Below, one piece after another: positions 7,500-16,272 of a stretch of 64,000 nucleotides of DNA. The notes under the pieces are model-generated. The model was given only the letters and a program-made list of their open reading frames with translations, was not told the DNA's origin and ran no database searches. Source of the stretch: Fibrella aquatilis. Its GTDB lineage: Bacteria > Bacteroidota > Bacteroidia > Cytophagales > Spirosomataceae. The stretch covers positions 1 through 64,000 of the forward strand of contig NZ_JAFMYU010000008.1 in the NCBI RefSeq assembly GCF_017353255.1, written 5' to 3'. Both the position numbers and the translations under genes were made by a program. Positions within the stretch are counted from its first letter, which is position 1. Each line of letters opens with the position of its first letter.

Positions 7500-8507
7500 A
7501 TGACATCAATTTATTCGCGTATCACCGGTCTAGGCTTCTACGTGCCCGAAACGGTGGTGACCAACGACGACCTCACGCAGTATATGGACACGTCCGACGC
7601 CTGGATTCAGGAGCGGACGGGCATAAAACAGCGGCGGTATTTCACCTACGGCAAAGACACTAATGCCAGCATGGCCACCGCCGCCAGCAAACAGGCCATG
7701 GAACGTGCGGGCGTGGCGGCTTCAGACGTTGACCTGATCGTGTATGCTACCATCACACCCGATTACTACTTTCCGGGATCGGCGTATCTGATGCAGCGCG
7801 AGCTGGGCATGGACGGCATTGCCGTGATCGATGTGCGGCAGCAGTGTTCGGGCTTTGTGTATGCCCTTTCCATTGCCGACCAGTTTATACGGGGCGGTAT
7901 GTACAAAACCGTGCTGGTGGTCGGGTCGGAGATACAGTCGTCACTGCTAAACAAGTCGACGGCGGGGCGGAACGTGGCGGTAATCTTTGGCGACGGGGCC
8001 GGGGCGGCCGTGGTGCAGGCCACCGACAACGCCGAACACCGCATCCTGAGCACCCACCTCCACGCAGACGGTCGCTATGCCGAAGACCTGATGGTGAAAG
8101 ACCCCGGCAGCAGCCGCGACGGTCGCTGGCTTACCGAGGCTACCCTGGCTGCCGGGGACTACAATGTGGCTATGAACGGCAATGCGGTGTATAAACATGC
8201 CGTGGTGCGGTTTGCCGAAGTCATTAACGAAGCCCTCGACACCAACGGCTACACCGCCTCCGACCTCGATCTGCTGGTGCCGCACCAGGCTAATATCCGT
8301 ATTTCGGAGTACGTGCGGCAGCAAATGGGCCTGCCCGAAACGAAGGTGTATAATAACATAGAGCGGTTTGGCAACACCACCGCCGCCTCTATCCCCATTG
8401 CCATGACCGAGGCCTATGACCAGGGCCTAATTCAGCCCGGCAGCCTCATCTGTCTCGCCGCCTTCGGTAGCGGCTTCACATGGGCCTCGGCGCTGATACG
8501 GTGGTGA
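7500..8507 (+). CDS. fabH: 3-oxoacyl-ACP synthase III
   Basis: KAS III, which condenses an acyl-CoA with malonyl-ACP to start fatty acid synthesis. The Cys-His-Asn triad is visible: Cys116 in QQCSGFVYAL, His in VPHQANIRI (near 262) and Asn in RFGNTTAASIP (near 292). FGDGAGAAVV and the C-terminal FGSGFTWASALIRW are family landmarks; 335 residues is normal. Bacteroidota often hold several FabH paralogues, and this one has the standard active site. Its TGA stop is the first base triplet of hairpin H6. Confidence 0.93.
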   Translation: MTSIYSRITGLGFYVPETVVTNDDLTQYMDTSDAWIQERTGIKQRRYFTYGKDTNASMATAASKQAMERAGVAASDVDLIVYATITPDYYFPGSAYLMQRELGMDGIAVIDVRQQCSGFVYALSIADQFIRGGMYKTVLVVGSEIQSSLLNKSTAGRNVAVIFGDGAGAAVVQATDNAEHRILSTHLHADGRYAEDLMVKDPGSSRDGRWLTEATLAAGDYNVAMNGNAVYKHAVVRFAEVINEALDTNGYTASDLDLLVPHQANIRISEYVRQQMGLPETKVYNNIERFGNTTAASIPIAMTEAYDQGLIQPGSLICLAAFGSGFTWASALIRW

Positions 8508-8616
8508 GTGAAAGAGTGAATGGTGACGGTCCGGCGTCCCGGAGAGTGAAAGAGTGTGATCCGGCACTCTTTCACTCTCCGGGACGCCGGACCGTCACCA
8601 TTCACTCTTTCACTCA
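8505..8616. repeat. Heptad hairpin H6 (fabH / CoA-binding protein, convergent)
   Basis: Arms 8505-8556 and 8565-8616 are perfect over 52 bp with an 8-base loop (TGATCCGG). Outer words contain GTGA at 7-8 bp spacing (GAGTGAA, AGAGTGA, ATGGTGA). The middle of the arm holds CGGTCCGGCGTCCCGG, related to the extended GC box. The stops of both convergent genes (8505-8507 and 8610-8612) are TGA triplets of the arms. Confidence 0.95.
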
Positions 8617-8975
8617 TAGTTCCCAATCGAGAGCATCACCAGGGTACAGGCCTCGATGGGTTCGATGCCGGCCTGGGCGAGTTCGTTCTCCAGGGCGGGG
8701 TTTTCGGTGCCAGGGTTGAAAATTACGCGCCTGGGCTTTAATTGCTTAATATAGTCGGCGAAGACGTGCTGGTTGGCGGGACCCACGTAAAGCGTCACCG
8801 TGTCGATATCGGTGAGGGTAGGGAAGCCGGTTTGGATAGGTGTGTCCTGAATGGTGCCTTCTTTCAGGCCGAGCAGTGCCACCGGGTGGCCGTGTTGTTT
8901 CAGGCTACGGGCGGCTTTGTTGGCGTAACGTTGCGGGTTTTCCGACGCCCCAATTACCAGAGTTTTCGTTGGCAT
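8610..8975 (-). CDS. CoA-binding domain protein (YccU family)
   Basis: A 121-residue single-domain Rossmann protein of the CoA_binding_2 family. It begins TLVIGASENPQRYANKAARSL (nucleotide-binding loop) and contains RRVIFNPGTENPALENE and a closing EACTLVML, as in YccU-like proteins where that Cys is common. Family members bind CoA or a related nucleotide; a cellular role is not established. It is convergent with fabH and shares hairpin H6 as its 3' end. Confidence 0.85.
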   Translation of the reverse strand: MPTKTLVIGASENPQRYANKAARSLKQHGHPVALLGLKEGTIQDTPIQTGFPTLTDIDTVTLYVGPANQHVFADYIKQLKPRRVIFNPGTENPALENELAQAGIEPIEACTLVMLSIGNYE

Positions 8976-9193
8976 AAGCAGATAAATAAAGTAAAACTAT
9001 TGTGGCCAAATTGGCATTATTCGCTCTTAAGGATAAGACACGCATACGAGCCAGGTTGTTCAGCCGTTTTTATTTCGTATAGGCTTAACGGTATCTGCTT
9101 AGGCAAAGTAGTTATCTTGCATTCAATCCAGTGAATATAGGATTAACAGTAGAGTTCATATCCGTCTGACAGACACAGTTCCCCCATGATGTA
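8976..9193. other. Intergenic region without recognised feature
   Basis: A 218-bp divergent gap between the CoA-binding protein and the HNH gene. It contains no heptad repeat or 16-bp box, and I could not pick a convincing promoter. Confidence 0.5.
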
Positions 9194-9808
9194 ATGATAA
9201 ATCAACCTAAAAACACCAGCTATTGGCACGAGCGTTGGATGCCTATCGCTTTTGATGACGTGGGGCAGGCCCCCAACTACCAAATTTCGAACTATGGCCG
9301 GTTGCGGAGTTTTCAGTCAGGGCCAGAGGGTACCATCATTAAAGGGTCGGTGATTCAGGGCTACCGTTCACTCAATATCCGGGTGGGTGGTAAAACCGTA
9401 AACCGCTATGTTCACAAGCTTGTGGCGCAGTATTTTCTGGATGCCGCCCCGCCCGACCGTACGTATGTGTTGCACCTGGACCACGACAAACTGAACAACC
9501 GCGTAGAAAACCTGCGCTGGGCTACTAAAGAAGAAATGGTGATGCACAACCGCGATAATCCAAACGTGGTGAACCGCACCCAGCCCCGCCGCACCAGCAA
9601 CTATAAACTGACAGAAAGTAAGGTCCTGATGATCAAAAAATTATTGCGAAACGACAAGAACCGGCTCAAGATGATAGCCCGACAGTTTGGCATCACCCAC
9701 ACACAGTTGAACCGGATTCGGTCGGGCGAGAATTGGCGGCACGTGGTGCTCACCGACGATACGCACGCGGCGGTGAAAGAAATGGCGTTTGCCACCGAAA
9801 ATGGGTAG
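9194..9808 (+). CDS. NUMOD4/HNH-type endonuclease-like protein
   Basis: A 204-residue stand-alone protein. The N terminus carries a NUMOD4-like segment (ERWMPI, then YQISNYGRLRS, about residues 14-40). This is followed by an HNH_3-like core HLDHDKLNNRVENLRW (about 97-112), in which the paired histidines and NN...N pattern fit the beta-beta-alpha metal finger. The C terminus (about 135-190) looks like a helix-turn-helix (MIARQFGITHTQLNRIRSG). Such proteins are homing-endonuclease relatives found free-standing in phage and bacterial genomes. There is no intron, intein or phage context here, so it may be a solitary selfish gene or a domesticated nuclease. Activity is inferred only. Confidence 0.75.
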   Translation: MINQPKNTSYWHERWMPIAFDDVGQAPNYQISNYGRLRSFQSGPEGTIIKGSVIQGYRSLNIRVGGKTVNRYVHKLVAQYFLDAAPPDRTYVLHLDHDKLNNRVENLRWATKEEMVMHNRDNPNVVNRTQPRRTSNYKLTESKVLMIKKLLRNDKNRLKMIARQFGITHTQLNRIRSGENWRHVVLTDDTHAAVKEMAFATENG

Positions 9809-9832
9809 CCCTCGGGCTGCCTCTTTTTTTGC

Positions 9833-12800
9833 CTAATTATGTACCGTTCGGGTTTGGCTTACCAGGGGTAGGGCAATGAAAAACGACGTGCCTACATCCT
9901 CCTGAGTCTCGAACCAGATGCTGCCGCTGGCGTGTTCGATACCCCGCTTCGAAAGGGCCAGGCCAATGCCGTTGCCGCCCTGCTTGGTGCTGAAATTAGG
10001 CAGAAACACCTTGCTCCTGATATTTTCGGGAATACCCACGCCGTTGTCGTGTACTTCAATGTTGGCGTTGCCGTCGGTGGTGAACAGGCGCAGATCGACC
10101 ACAGGCCGTTTGCCGTTCTCAACCGATTGAATACCGTTGATAATCAGATTGGTAAGTATTCGGGTGAGTAGTTGGCGGTCGCCCATGATCCAGACGGGGC
10201 CGGCTTCTATTTGCCGCCGGATTACCACATCCTTATCATCGTTGTAGAGATCGGCCGCTTTGTTGAGCACTGAGGCCAGCTCTACCAGCTCGTTTTGTGG
10301 CAGCGGCATGTTGGCAAAATCAGAGAACGACGTGGCAATGTCGCTGATGTTGTTGATCTGGTCGAGGAGGGTGTCGAGGGTGCGGCTCACAGCCCGGTCT
10401 GTCACAGGGTTCATGCCCGGCAGGGTGCGCTGAAGCTGTTGTAGGGTGAGCTTCATGGGCGTGAGCGGGTTTTTGATCTCGTGGGCCACTTGCTTGGCCA
10501 TTTCGCGCCAGGCCGACTGTTTTTCGCTCTGCGCCAGGGATACCTTGCTCTCTTCCAGCTTGGCCAGCATCCGGTTGTATTCTTTGATCACCGCGCCAAT
10601 TTCGTCGTCCGATTTCCACTCGATAGTCTGGTTGAGCCGGTCGAGGCTGGTGCGCCGAATTTTGTGCGTCAGCAACCGTAACGGGCCGGTGAGGCTGTTC
10701 GAGGCAAAGTAAGAGAGGATCAAAAACAACAAAAACAGGGCCGTAAACACACTCAGCGCCGACGAAACCACGTCGAGCAGTTGCCGGTCGAGTTCGGGGC
10801 GGGCGTAGAAGTAGGGTACACTCAGGATACCCAGCAGCTTGCCTTCGTACGACTTAATACCCGTGTAGACGGTACTGAATTGTTTGCTGCCCAGCGACTC
10901 GTTTAGCATTTTCTGGGTTTCCTTGTCTTCCACAATGTGGATGTAGGCACTGGGGTTTATAAACTTCGACAGGTGCCCGCTCTCATACATGAGTGGCCGC
11001 GTTGACGTATAGAGCTGCCCGTCGGTACTGAACACGTTGATGTCAATGTCGGCGTCGCGGGCAATGGTCTGCAACTCCTGTTCCATGGCCTCTTTACTGC
11101 GTAGTCCCTGTTGGTGTTCTTCGAGATACGTCCAGAAGTTGGCTGCAATATTCTTGGTATTACTGAGGTAGTTAGCCTGCTGATTGCTGATGTAGTTGGC
11201 GCTGATAACGCCTAAAATGATGAGCACCACCAGCAGCAGCGGCAGGAAAAAAGCCACGTTCAGCAGAATCTGGATGCGCGTGGAATAATTGATGCTGAAC
11301 CGCGACAGGCCGTATTGCACGGCATAGAGCACGATAACCAGAATGACCGACAGCACCAGCAGCAGGTAAAGAAATGAAAAGCTCGACAGCACGGCCTGAT
11401 AGGGGTACGCCTCTGACGATACAACCAGCGTGCGGTTGTTGGTGCCTTTAATTCCGAGGTGGTCATAGCCCTCTACGGTTACGCCGTTGCCATACAAGGC
11501 AGGGTCCTGGAGCAGGGTAGCCGGTAGCTTTCGTTCATAGTTGTAACTGCCCGTGCTGAGCAGCAGCCGCTGTGCGGTGGGGCGGCTGCTAGCAGACGTG
11601 TTGCCCGTTCCGAAAATAGCGTAGCTGTAGTCGCGCATCGCGGGCGACTGGCTGAGTTTATCATCGACCAGTAGTTCAGGATATACACTCCGGGGGGCCT
11701 CATTGCGTAGTTTCAGATCGAGCACAACGTAGCCCAGCAGGGTGCTGTCGGGGTTTTTTATGTTGATGAAGCTGACGTATTCCTTCAAAAAGCGGTTGCC
11801 TACTTCGTTAGCGAAATAGAGGTCTGGATACTGCGTTTTGTAGGCGGGCTGCTGAAAACGCTGCACCAGCGAGGCCAGCGACACGGCATCTTTGATTAAA
11901 TCAAGCGGATAACCATTGGCATCGAACGATGACACTTCGATGTCGTACTTATCGAAATAACGGTCGAGGTGGGCAATTTTCACTCGTTTTTGAATGCGGG
12001 CGTGCTTGAGTAGCGAGTCGGTCTGGAAAATGCGCCGAATAGCGGGGTCGTTGTCGATAGACGTAGATGCTTTCCGCAGCAGAAATTCGCCAAACTGGTC
12101 ATTTTCGGCCAGCAGTTGTTTGCCGATATCCTGTTTGGTGAGCAGGTCCTTTTTCAGGTGCTGCGTGTAGACCACGGTGGCGGCGGTGGCGGCGCAGATA
12201 AAACTGCCCAGAAACAGGTAGAGCGACGTCTTGTAGCGAAACGTGTAGAGGTAGCGCGGAAAGTGGCTGAGGTACAGCGCCAGGAAATAGAACGTGTTGA
12301 GCAGGTAGATCGGCTCGGCGGGCAGGCTAAGCAGCAGGCATATACTGCCCGACAGGAGGGTACCCACCAGAAAGACTACCAGACCCTGCCAGCGGTTTTG
12401 GTTTAGCCGTAAAAACAGACTGGCGAATACGTGCTGGGTAAGAAAATACAGCAGCGACAACACAATGAAAAAGAGGAGACAGGCCACCTTCAAGGGCGGA
12501 AACTGAATACTCAGTGACAAGTCGAGGGTGTACTGCGATTTTTCGTAGAGGGCATTGAGTTGGTTAAAACACAGAAAATAAACGGCGTAGCTGGCAATAA
12601 CCAGTCCCAGCGACACGACCACTTGACCAGCCAAAGGGAGGTGGATGAGCCGAAAATAAATACGTGATCGATAGAAGGTCATCACCATATGAAACGCCAG
12701 CGCCACCAGGGCCAGGCTGTTGAGCAGCAGGTCGCCGAGCGAGGGAGATAGCTCAGAGGCGGCATAATATTTGGCGTTGAAGAGGTCGCTTTCGACAAAC

Positions 12801-13666
12801 AAAAACGGCACGCCTGTGTAGAGCATCAGGCCGCGAAGGAGCACCAGGTAGCCCAGCAGCCACAGAAAACCCTGCTCGTATTGCCGCTTGCGGGCTGCCC
12901 AGCTAATGCGCCGCAGTACATAAATGCCCAGCAGCAGGACACCCAGTGTGGCCAGAATGACCGTGTTGACGGGGGTGCTGCGGTTATGGTAGGGGTCTAT
13001 GCGGGGCGGCACCACCGAAAACAAAAACACGGGCGTATCGTCATACACGTTCTGGTAGGCCGGGCCGCGCTGGGTGGTGAGCGTGAGCGGGTCGTGGGTG
13101 AACAGTTGCGGATTATAGCCCGACTTCAGGTAGTTGTTGGTGCTGGTGTAGCGGCGGTAGACGGGCACCATAGAGACCACGTCGAGCGAATCGCCCTTGA
13201 TGGCTACCCGCTGGCGGCTAACCACAAACTGGCCCTGGTCAAACTCCACTACGCGGGGGATGGCCACGTCGGCAATGCGGGCATAGTCGGGAATGAAGCG
13301 ATTGTCGGACCAGAAGAGAAGCCTGCGATTTTTGAAAACGAAATAGGGGTACTTGTAGTCGGGCTGGTAGAGGGCACCAAACGAAAACTTGGGCAGTTGT
13401 TTCAGCCGTGCCGTTACCTGGTTTAGCTCGGTATGGCTGGTTTGCATTTCGGCTTTTACGCGTTCCTGCACGGCCACTACATATTGCTCATCGGTAGCAC
13501 CGGGGGCATCGCGTTCCAGAAACGTGTAGCAAAGTCCTGAAAGCCCAAATGCCAGGGCAGCCAGCAACAGGAATATATGTCGTTCAAGAAAAGCCACCGA
13601 GTTAAGGTATGAGGTCTGTTGAGAAGACTTGCCCCCTAAAATCGTGCCATGATTTTGCTGTGCCAT
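9833..13666 (-). CDS. Giant NtrY-like membrane sensor histidine kinase
   Basis: A 1277-residue kinase. A first membrane helix (about 28-48) is followed by a roughly 180-residue extracytoplasmic region, a block of about eight helices (about 230-505), a second soluble region (about 505-770), two helices (about 770-830), another sensor region (about 840-965) and a last helix (about 970-995). Then come HAMP, a coiled coil, the H-box QVAHEIKNPLTP (His near 1060), N box NLIINGIQSV, G1 DNGVGIP and G2 GGNGIGLALSKRG. The catalytic half is like NtrY/AtoS kinases; the multi-pass N terminus is far longer than in those. It lies 7 bp after an IscA-like gene. No response regulator is adjacent. Confidence 0.85.
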   Translation of the reverse strand: MAQQNHGTILGGKSSQQTSYLNSVAFLERHIFLLLAALAFGLSGLCYTFLERDAPGATDEQYVVAVQERVKAEMQTSHTELNQVTARLKQLPKFSFGALYQPDYKYPYFVFKNRRLLFWSDNRFIPDYARIADVAIPRVVEFDQGQFVVSRQRVAIKGDSLDVVSMVPVYRRYTSTNNYLKSGYNPQLFTHDPLTLTTQRGPAYQNVYDDTPVFLFSVVPPRIDPYHNRSTPVNTVILATLGVLLLGIYVLRRISWAARKRQYEQGFLWLLGYLVLLRGLMLYTGVPFLFVESDLFNAKYYAASELSPSLGDLLLNSLALVALAFHMVMTFYRSRIYFRLIHLPLAGQVVVSLGLVIASYAVYFLCFNQLNALYEKSQYTLDLSLSIQFPPLKVACLLFFIVLSLLYFLTQHVFASLFLRLNQNRWQGLVVFLVGTLLSGSICLLLSLPAEPIYLLNTFYFLALYLSHFPRYLYTFRYKTSLYLFLGSFICAATAATVVYTQHLKKDLLTKQDIGKQLLAENDQFGEFLLRKASTSIDNDPAIRRIFQTDSLLKHARIQKRVKIAHLDRYFDKYDIEVSSFDANGYPLDLIKDAVSLASLVQRFQQPAYKTQYPDLYFANEVGNRFLKEYVSFINIKNPDSTLLGYVVLDLKLRNEAPRSVYPELLVDDKLSQSPAMRDYSYAIFGTGNTSASSRPTAQRLLLSTGSYNYERKLPATLLQDPALYGNGVTVEGYDHLGIKGTNNRTLVVSSEAYPYQAVLSSFSFLYLLLVLSVILVIVLYAVQYGLSRFSINYSTRIQILLNVAFFLPLLLVVLIILGVISANYISNQQANYLSNTKNIAANFWTYLEEHQQGLRSKEAMEQELQTIARDADIDINVFSTDGQLYTSTRPLMYESGHLSKFINPSAYIHIVEDKETQKMLNESLGSKQFSTVYTGIKSYEGKLLGILSVPYFYARPELDRQLLDVVSSALSVFTALFLLFLILSYFASNSLTGPLRLLTHKIRRTSLDRLNQTIEWKSDDEIGAVIKEYNRMLAKLEESKVSLAQSEKQSAWREMAKQVAHEIKNPLTPMKLTLQQLQRTLPGMNPVTDRAVSRTLDTLLDQINNISDIATSFSDFANMPLPQNELVELASVLNKAADLYNDDKDVVIRRQIEAGPVWIMGDRQLLTRILTNLIINGIQSVENGKRPVVDLRLFTTDGNANIEVHDNGVGIPENIRSKVFLPNFSTKQGGNGIGLALSKRGIEHASGSIWFETQEDVGTSFFIALPLVSQTRTVHN

Positions 13667-13673
13667 AATCTCG

Positions 13674-13982
13674 CTAGCTTAACGACACCGCCGCCTGCCG
13701 ATCTACCACAAAGCCCCAGCCTTCATCACCCTGTTCAAAGCCAATGGTGGCGTCGAGCACGTAGAGTAGATGCTTTCGGTCAATGATAACCCGCACATCG
13801 TCAACCACATACACTTCGTCGGTAGGGCCGGGTAGATCGAAGCCGAGCAGCCACGAGGCCCCGCAGCCGCCGCCGCGCACACCCACCCGCAGGCCGTAGT
13901 CGGCGGGGATTTTCTGGGTTTGCAGGGTGTCGAGAATCTGGGCACGGGCTTCGGGCCGGATTGTAACGGGCGTGACGACCAT
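13674..13982 (-). CDS. HesB/IscA-like protein lacking the C-terminal cysteines
   Basis: A 102-residue protein of the HesB/IscA fold. A-type Fe-S carriers use three cysteines: one in a GGCxG-like loop and two in a C-terminal CGCG. Here the first is present (GVRGGGCGASWLLG, about residue 40), but the C terminus reads GWGFVVDRQAAVSLS with no cysteine, so canonical cluster binding is not possible in the usual way. The reading frame is otherwise intact and well conserved in length. It is immediately upstream of the giant kinase (7 bp), which suggests co-transcription. It may be a redox or iron-related accessory, or simply a diverged A-type protein. Confidence 0.75.
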   Translation of the reverse strand: MVVTPVTIRPEARAQILDTLQTQKIPADYGLRVGVRGGGCGASWLLGFDLPGPTDEVYVVDDVRVIIDRKHLLYVLDATIGFEQGDEGWGFVVDRQAAVSLS

Positions 13983-14078
13983 CTGTAGTGGGGAGTTGGA
14001 TGAAAAGGGACCTGACCCAATACCGGGGCAGGCAACCCCAACGTTACCTTTACGCTAAATTACGAAAAGACCCGCGAA

Positions 14079-14603
14079 ATGACTGTCCTTAGCGACCTGG
14101 TAAAACTACTGGTGCCCGCCGCGCTGGTGCTCTACGGCATGTACCTGACGGTGAAACTGCTGCTGCAACGCGAGGCCGACCGCCACCACAACGAGGTGAA
14201 ACAGCGCTACTCGGAAACGGTGGTGCCCATTCGGCTACAGGCCTACGAGCGCATGGTCCTGTTTCTGGAACGCATCAGCCCCAACCATTTATTGCTTCGG
14301 CTGGGCAATACCGCCGACACGGCCCTGGACCTGCATCAGACGCTGCTGCGCGAAATCCGCGACGAGTATAACCACAACCTGAGCCAGCAGGTATACATGT
14401 CGCAGCAGGCCTGGGATCAGGTGCAAAACGCCATGAACGACGTAACCACGCTCATCAACCAGGCCTCGGGCGACGTCCGTGCCGACGCCCCCGCTATTGA
14501 ACTCTCGAAACGTATCTTCGAGCGCATCGTGCAGCGCGACCGCCTTCCCACCGCCGACGCCCTTCGCACCGTAAAAGACGAAATCCAAACGATGTTTATG
14601 TGA
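14079..14603 (+). CDS. Conserved membrane-anchored protein of unknown function
   Basis: A 174-residue protein with one N-terminal helix (LVPAALVLYGMYLTVKLLL, about 9-28), then a charged region and the stretch IRLQAYERMVLFLERISP. I recognise this from a family common in Bacteroidota without an assigned role. The remainder is predicted helical (RDEYNHNLSQQVYMSQQAW and beyond), suggesting a cytoplasmic helical domain tethered to the inner membrane. It is divergent from the IscA-like gene. I do not assign a function. Confidence 0.7.
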   Translation: MTVLSDLVKLLVPAALVLYGMYLTVKLLLQREADRHHNEVKQRYSETVVPIRLQAYERMVLFLERISPNHLLLRLGNTADTALDLHQTLLREIRDEYNHNLSQQVYMSQQAWDQVQNAMNDVTTLINQASGDVRADAPAIELSKRIFERIVQRDRLPTADALRTVKDEIQTMFM

Positions 14604-14610
14604 AAAAAAG

Positions 14611-14850
14611 AGTCTGGAAAGTCGTAAGTCTGGGAGTCGTAAGTCGTAAGTGGCTTCGCGTACTAGGCCCCTCGACTGCGCTCGGGGTGACATCAAACTT
14701 GAATCAACTTAGTAGACCTGAATCCATTTCCCTGTCACCCCGAGCGCAGTCGAGGGCGGTCCCGCGTCCGGGCCGCGCGTCAGCAACCACCAGCGCGAAG
14801 CCACTTACGACTTACGACTTTCCAGACTTACGACTCCTTCACTCCCAGAC
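14611..14850. repeat. Heptad hairpin H7 with a nested REP-like hairpin
   Basis: The outer arms use words GTCTGGAAA, GTCGTAA, GTCTGGGA, GTCGTAA, GTCGTAA followed by GTGGCTTCGCG. The right arm (about 14792-14850) carries the same words in permuted order. The loop holds a second inverted repeat: CCTCGACTGCGCTCGGGGTG near 14670-14690 and its complement near 14735-14755. This resembles a widespread REP-like sequence. Confidence 0.85.
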
Positions 14851-14854
14851 TTTT

Positions 14855-16198
14855 ATGCTCAGACGTACTTTTATCAAGCAGGCCGCTGTTGGGGCGGTTG
14901 GTGTGGCTGCTGGCAGTACGCTGGCTTCATTTTCGGCCAAAAGCTACCGCCGTATTATTGGGGCCAATGAACTGGTTCGGGTGGCCACCATCGGGGTCAA
15001 TAGCCGGGGCAACAGCATGGGCGGCACCTTCGCCGGGCTACCCAACGCCGAAGTCGGTACCGTCTGCGACGTCGATGAGCGGGCCATTCCCAGGGCGATT
15101 CAGACCATTCTGAAGACAAAGCAGACCGCCACGCCCAAAGCCGAACGCGACTGCCGCCGGGTGCTCGACGACAAATCCATTGATGCCATATACATTGCCA
15201 CGCCCGACCACTGGCACGCGCCGCTAACCATTATGGGCTGCGCGGCGGGTAAGCACGTCTATGTAGAAAAGCCCCTGAGCCACAATCCCCACGAGGGCGA
15301 ACTGGCCGTGGCCGCCGCCCGCAAGTACAACCGCGTGGTGCAGATGGGGGCACAGCGGCGGTCGGCACCAGTGCTGACGCAGGGTATCGAGCAGCTGCAC
15401 AAAGGCATTATTGGGCGGGTCTACCTGGCCAAAACGTGGTATACCAACAAGCGGAAAACCACGTTTCTGAAGCCCGGCACCGTACCCGCCTGGCTCGACT
15501 ATGAGTTGTGGCAGGGACCCGCCCCCCGGATGCCCTATCAGGAGGGGCTGATCCATTACGACTGGCACTGGTTCTGGCATTGGGGCACAGGCGAGGCCCT
15601 CAACAACGGCACCCACGAAGTAGACGTGGCGCGGTGGGGCCTGGGCGTGGATTTCCCGATCCGGGTGAGTTCGATAGGAGGGCGGTATGCGTTTAGAGAC
15701 GACTGGCAAACGCCCGATACGCAGCTGATTACGATGGATTACCCCGGCCGGGTGTCGCTGATCTGGGAGTGCCGGAGTTCAAACGGGCGCAAGATTGAAG
15801 GCCTGGACCGGGGCATCATCTTCTACGGCGAAAACGGTAGTCTTGACACCGGCGGCGACAGCTACCGGGTCTACGACCTCGACGGCAAGCTGGTGAACGA
15901 GGTGAAACCCACCGCCGACGAGGGCGCGGTGCAGGGGCGCAACACGGCAAGCCCCAGTTTGGGGATGGATGCCCTGCACGCCGCCGATTTTCTGGATGCC
16001 ATAAAAACCAACCGCCGCCCCAACTGCGACGTTGAGCTGGGTTACAAAAGCGTGTTGGCCATGCAACTTGGCAACATTGCCTGGCGCGTGGGCCGTGACC
16101 TGCATATCGACCCTAAAAACGGCCACATCGTCGGCGACAAAGACGCCCAGAAACTCTGGACCCGCGACTATGCAAAAGGCTGGGAGCCGAAGATGTAG
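14855..16198 (+). CDS. Tat-exported Gfo/Idh/MocA family oxidoreductase
   Basis: A 447-residue NAD(P)-dependent oxidoreductase. The N terminus MLRRTFIKQAAVGAVGVAAG is a twin-arginine signal, so the folded, cofactor-loaded enzyme is probably exported. The Rossmann segment follows (VRVATIGVNSRGNSMGG), then the catalytic-region motif YVEKPLSHN (Glu-Lys-Pro). Exported members of this family in Bacteroidota act on sugars or glycosides, commonly in 3-keto-sugar chemistry. DUF1080 genes, whose characterised relatives hydrolyse 3-keto-glycosides, occur 20 kb away. The open frame begins 85 codons earlier, but that part is hairpin H7; ATG 14855 starts the signal peptide. Confidence 0.9.
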   Translation: MLRRTFIKQAAVGAVGVAAGSTLASFSAKSYRRIIGANELVRVATIGVNSRGNSMGGTFAGLPNAEVGTVCDVDERAIPRAIQTILKTKQTATPKAERDCRRVLDDKSIDAIYIATPDHWHAPLTIMGCAAGKHVYVEKPLSHNPHEGELAVAAARKYNRVVQMGAQRRSAPVLTQGIEQLHKGIIGRVYLAKTWYTNKRKTTFLKPGTVPAWLDYELWQGPAPRMPYQEGLIHYDWHWFWHWGTGEALNNGTHEVDVARWGLGVDFPIRVSSIGGRYAFRDDWQTPDTQLITMDYPGRVSLIWECRSSNGRKIEGLDRGIIFYGENGSLDTGGDSYRVYDLDGKLVNEVKPTADEGAVQGRNTASPSLGMDALHAADFLDAIKTNRRPNCDVELGYKSVLAMQLGNIAWRVGRDLHIDPKNGHIVGDKDAQKLWTRDYAKGWEPKM

Positions 16199-16224
16199 GA
16201 GCAGAGAGCCTGGAGCGGAGAGCA
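16198..16224. repeat. Single-armed heptad run H8
   Basis: Words GGAGCAG, AGAGCCT, GGAGCGG, AGAGCAA follow the oxidoreductase stop with a 7-bp period. No complementary arm is visible nearby, so this may be a decayed or half element. Confidence 0.55.
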
Positions 16225-16272
16225 AATAGTATAGAGTCTGAAGCGGCTTATTTAGTAGAAGCAAAACCGCGG

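Noticed and set aside
9194-9808. Homing endonuclease marking an intron or intein
   Set aside because: Flanking genes are intact and no intron or intein boundaries are visible; treated as a free-standing gene.
14600-14854. 85-codon N-terminal extension of the oxidoreductase
   Set aside because: It is hairpin H7 read through; a Tat signal peptide begins at 14855.
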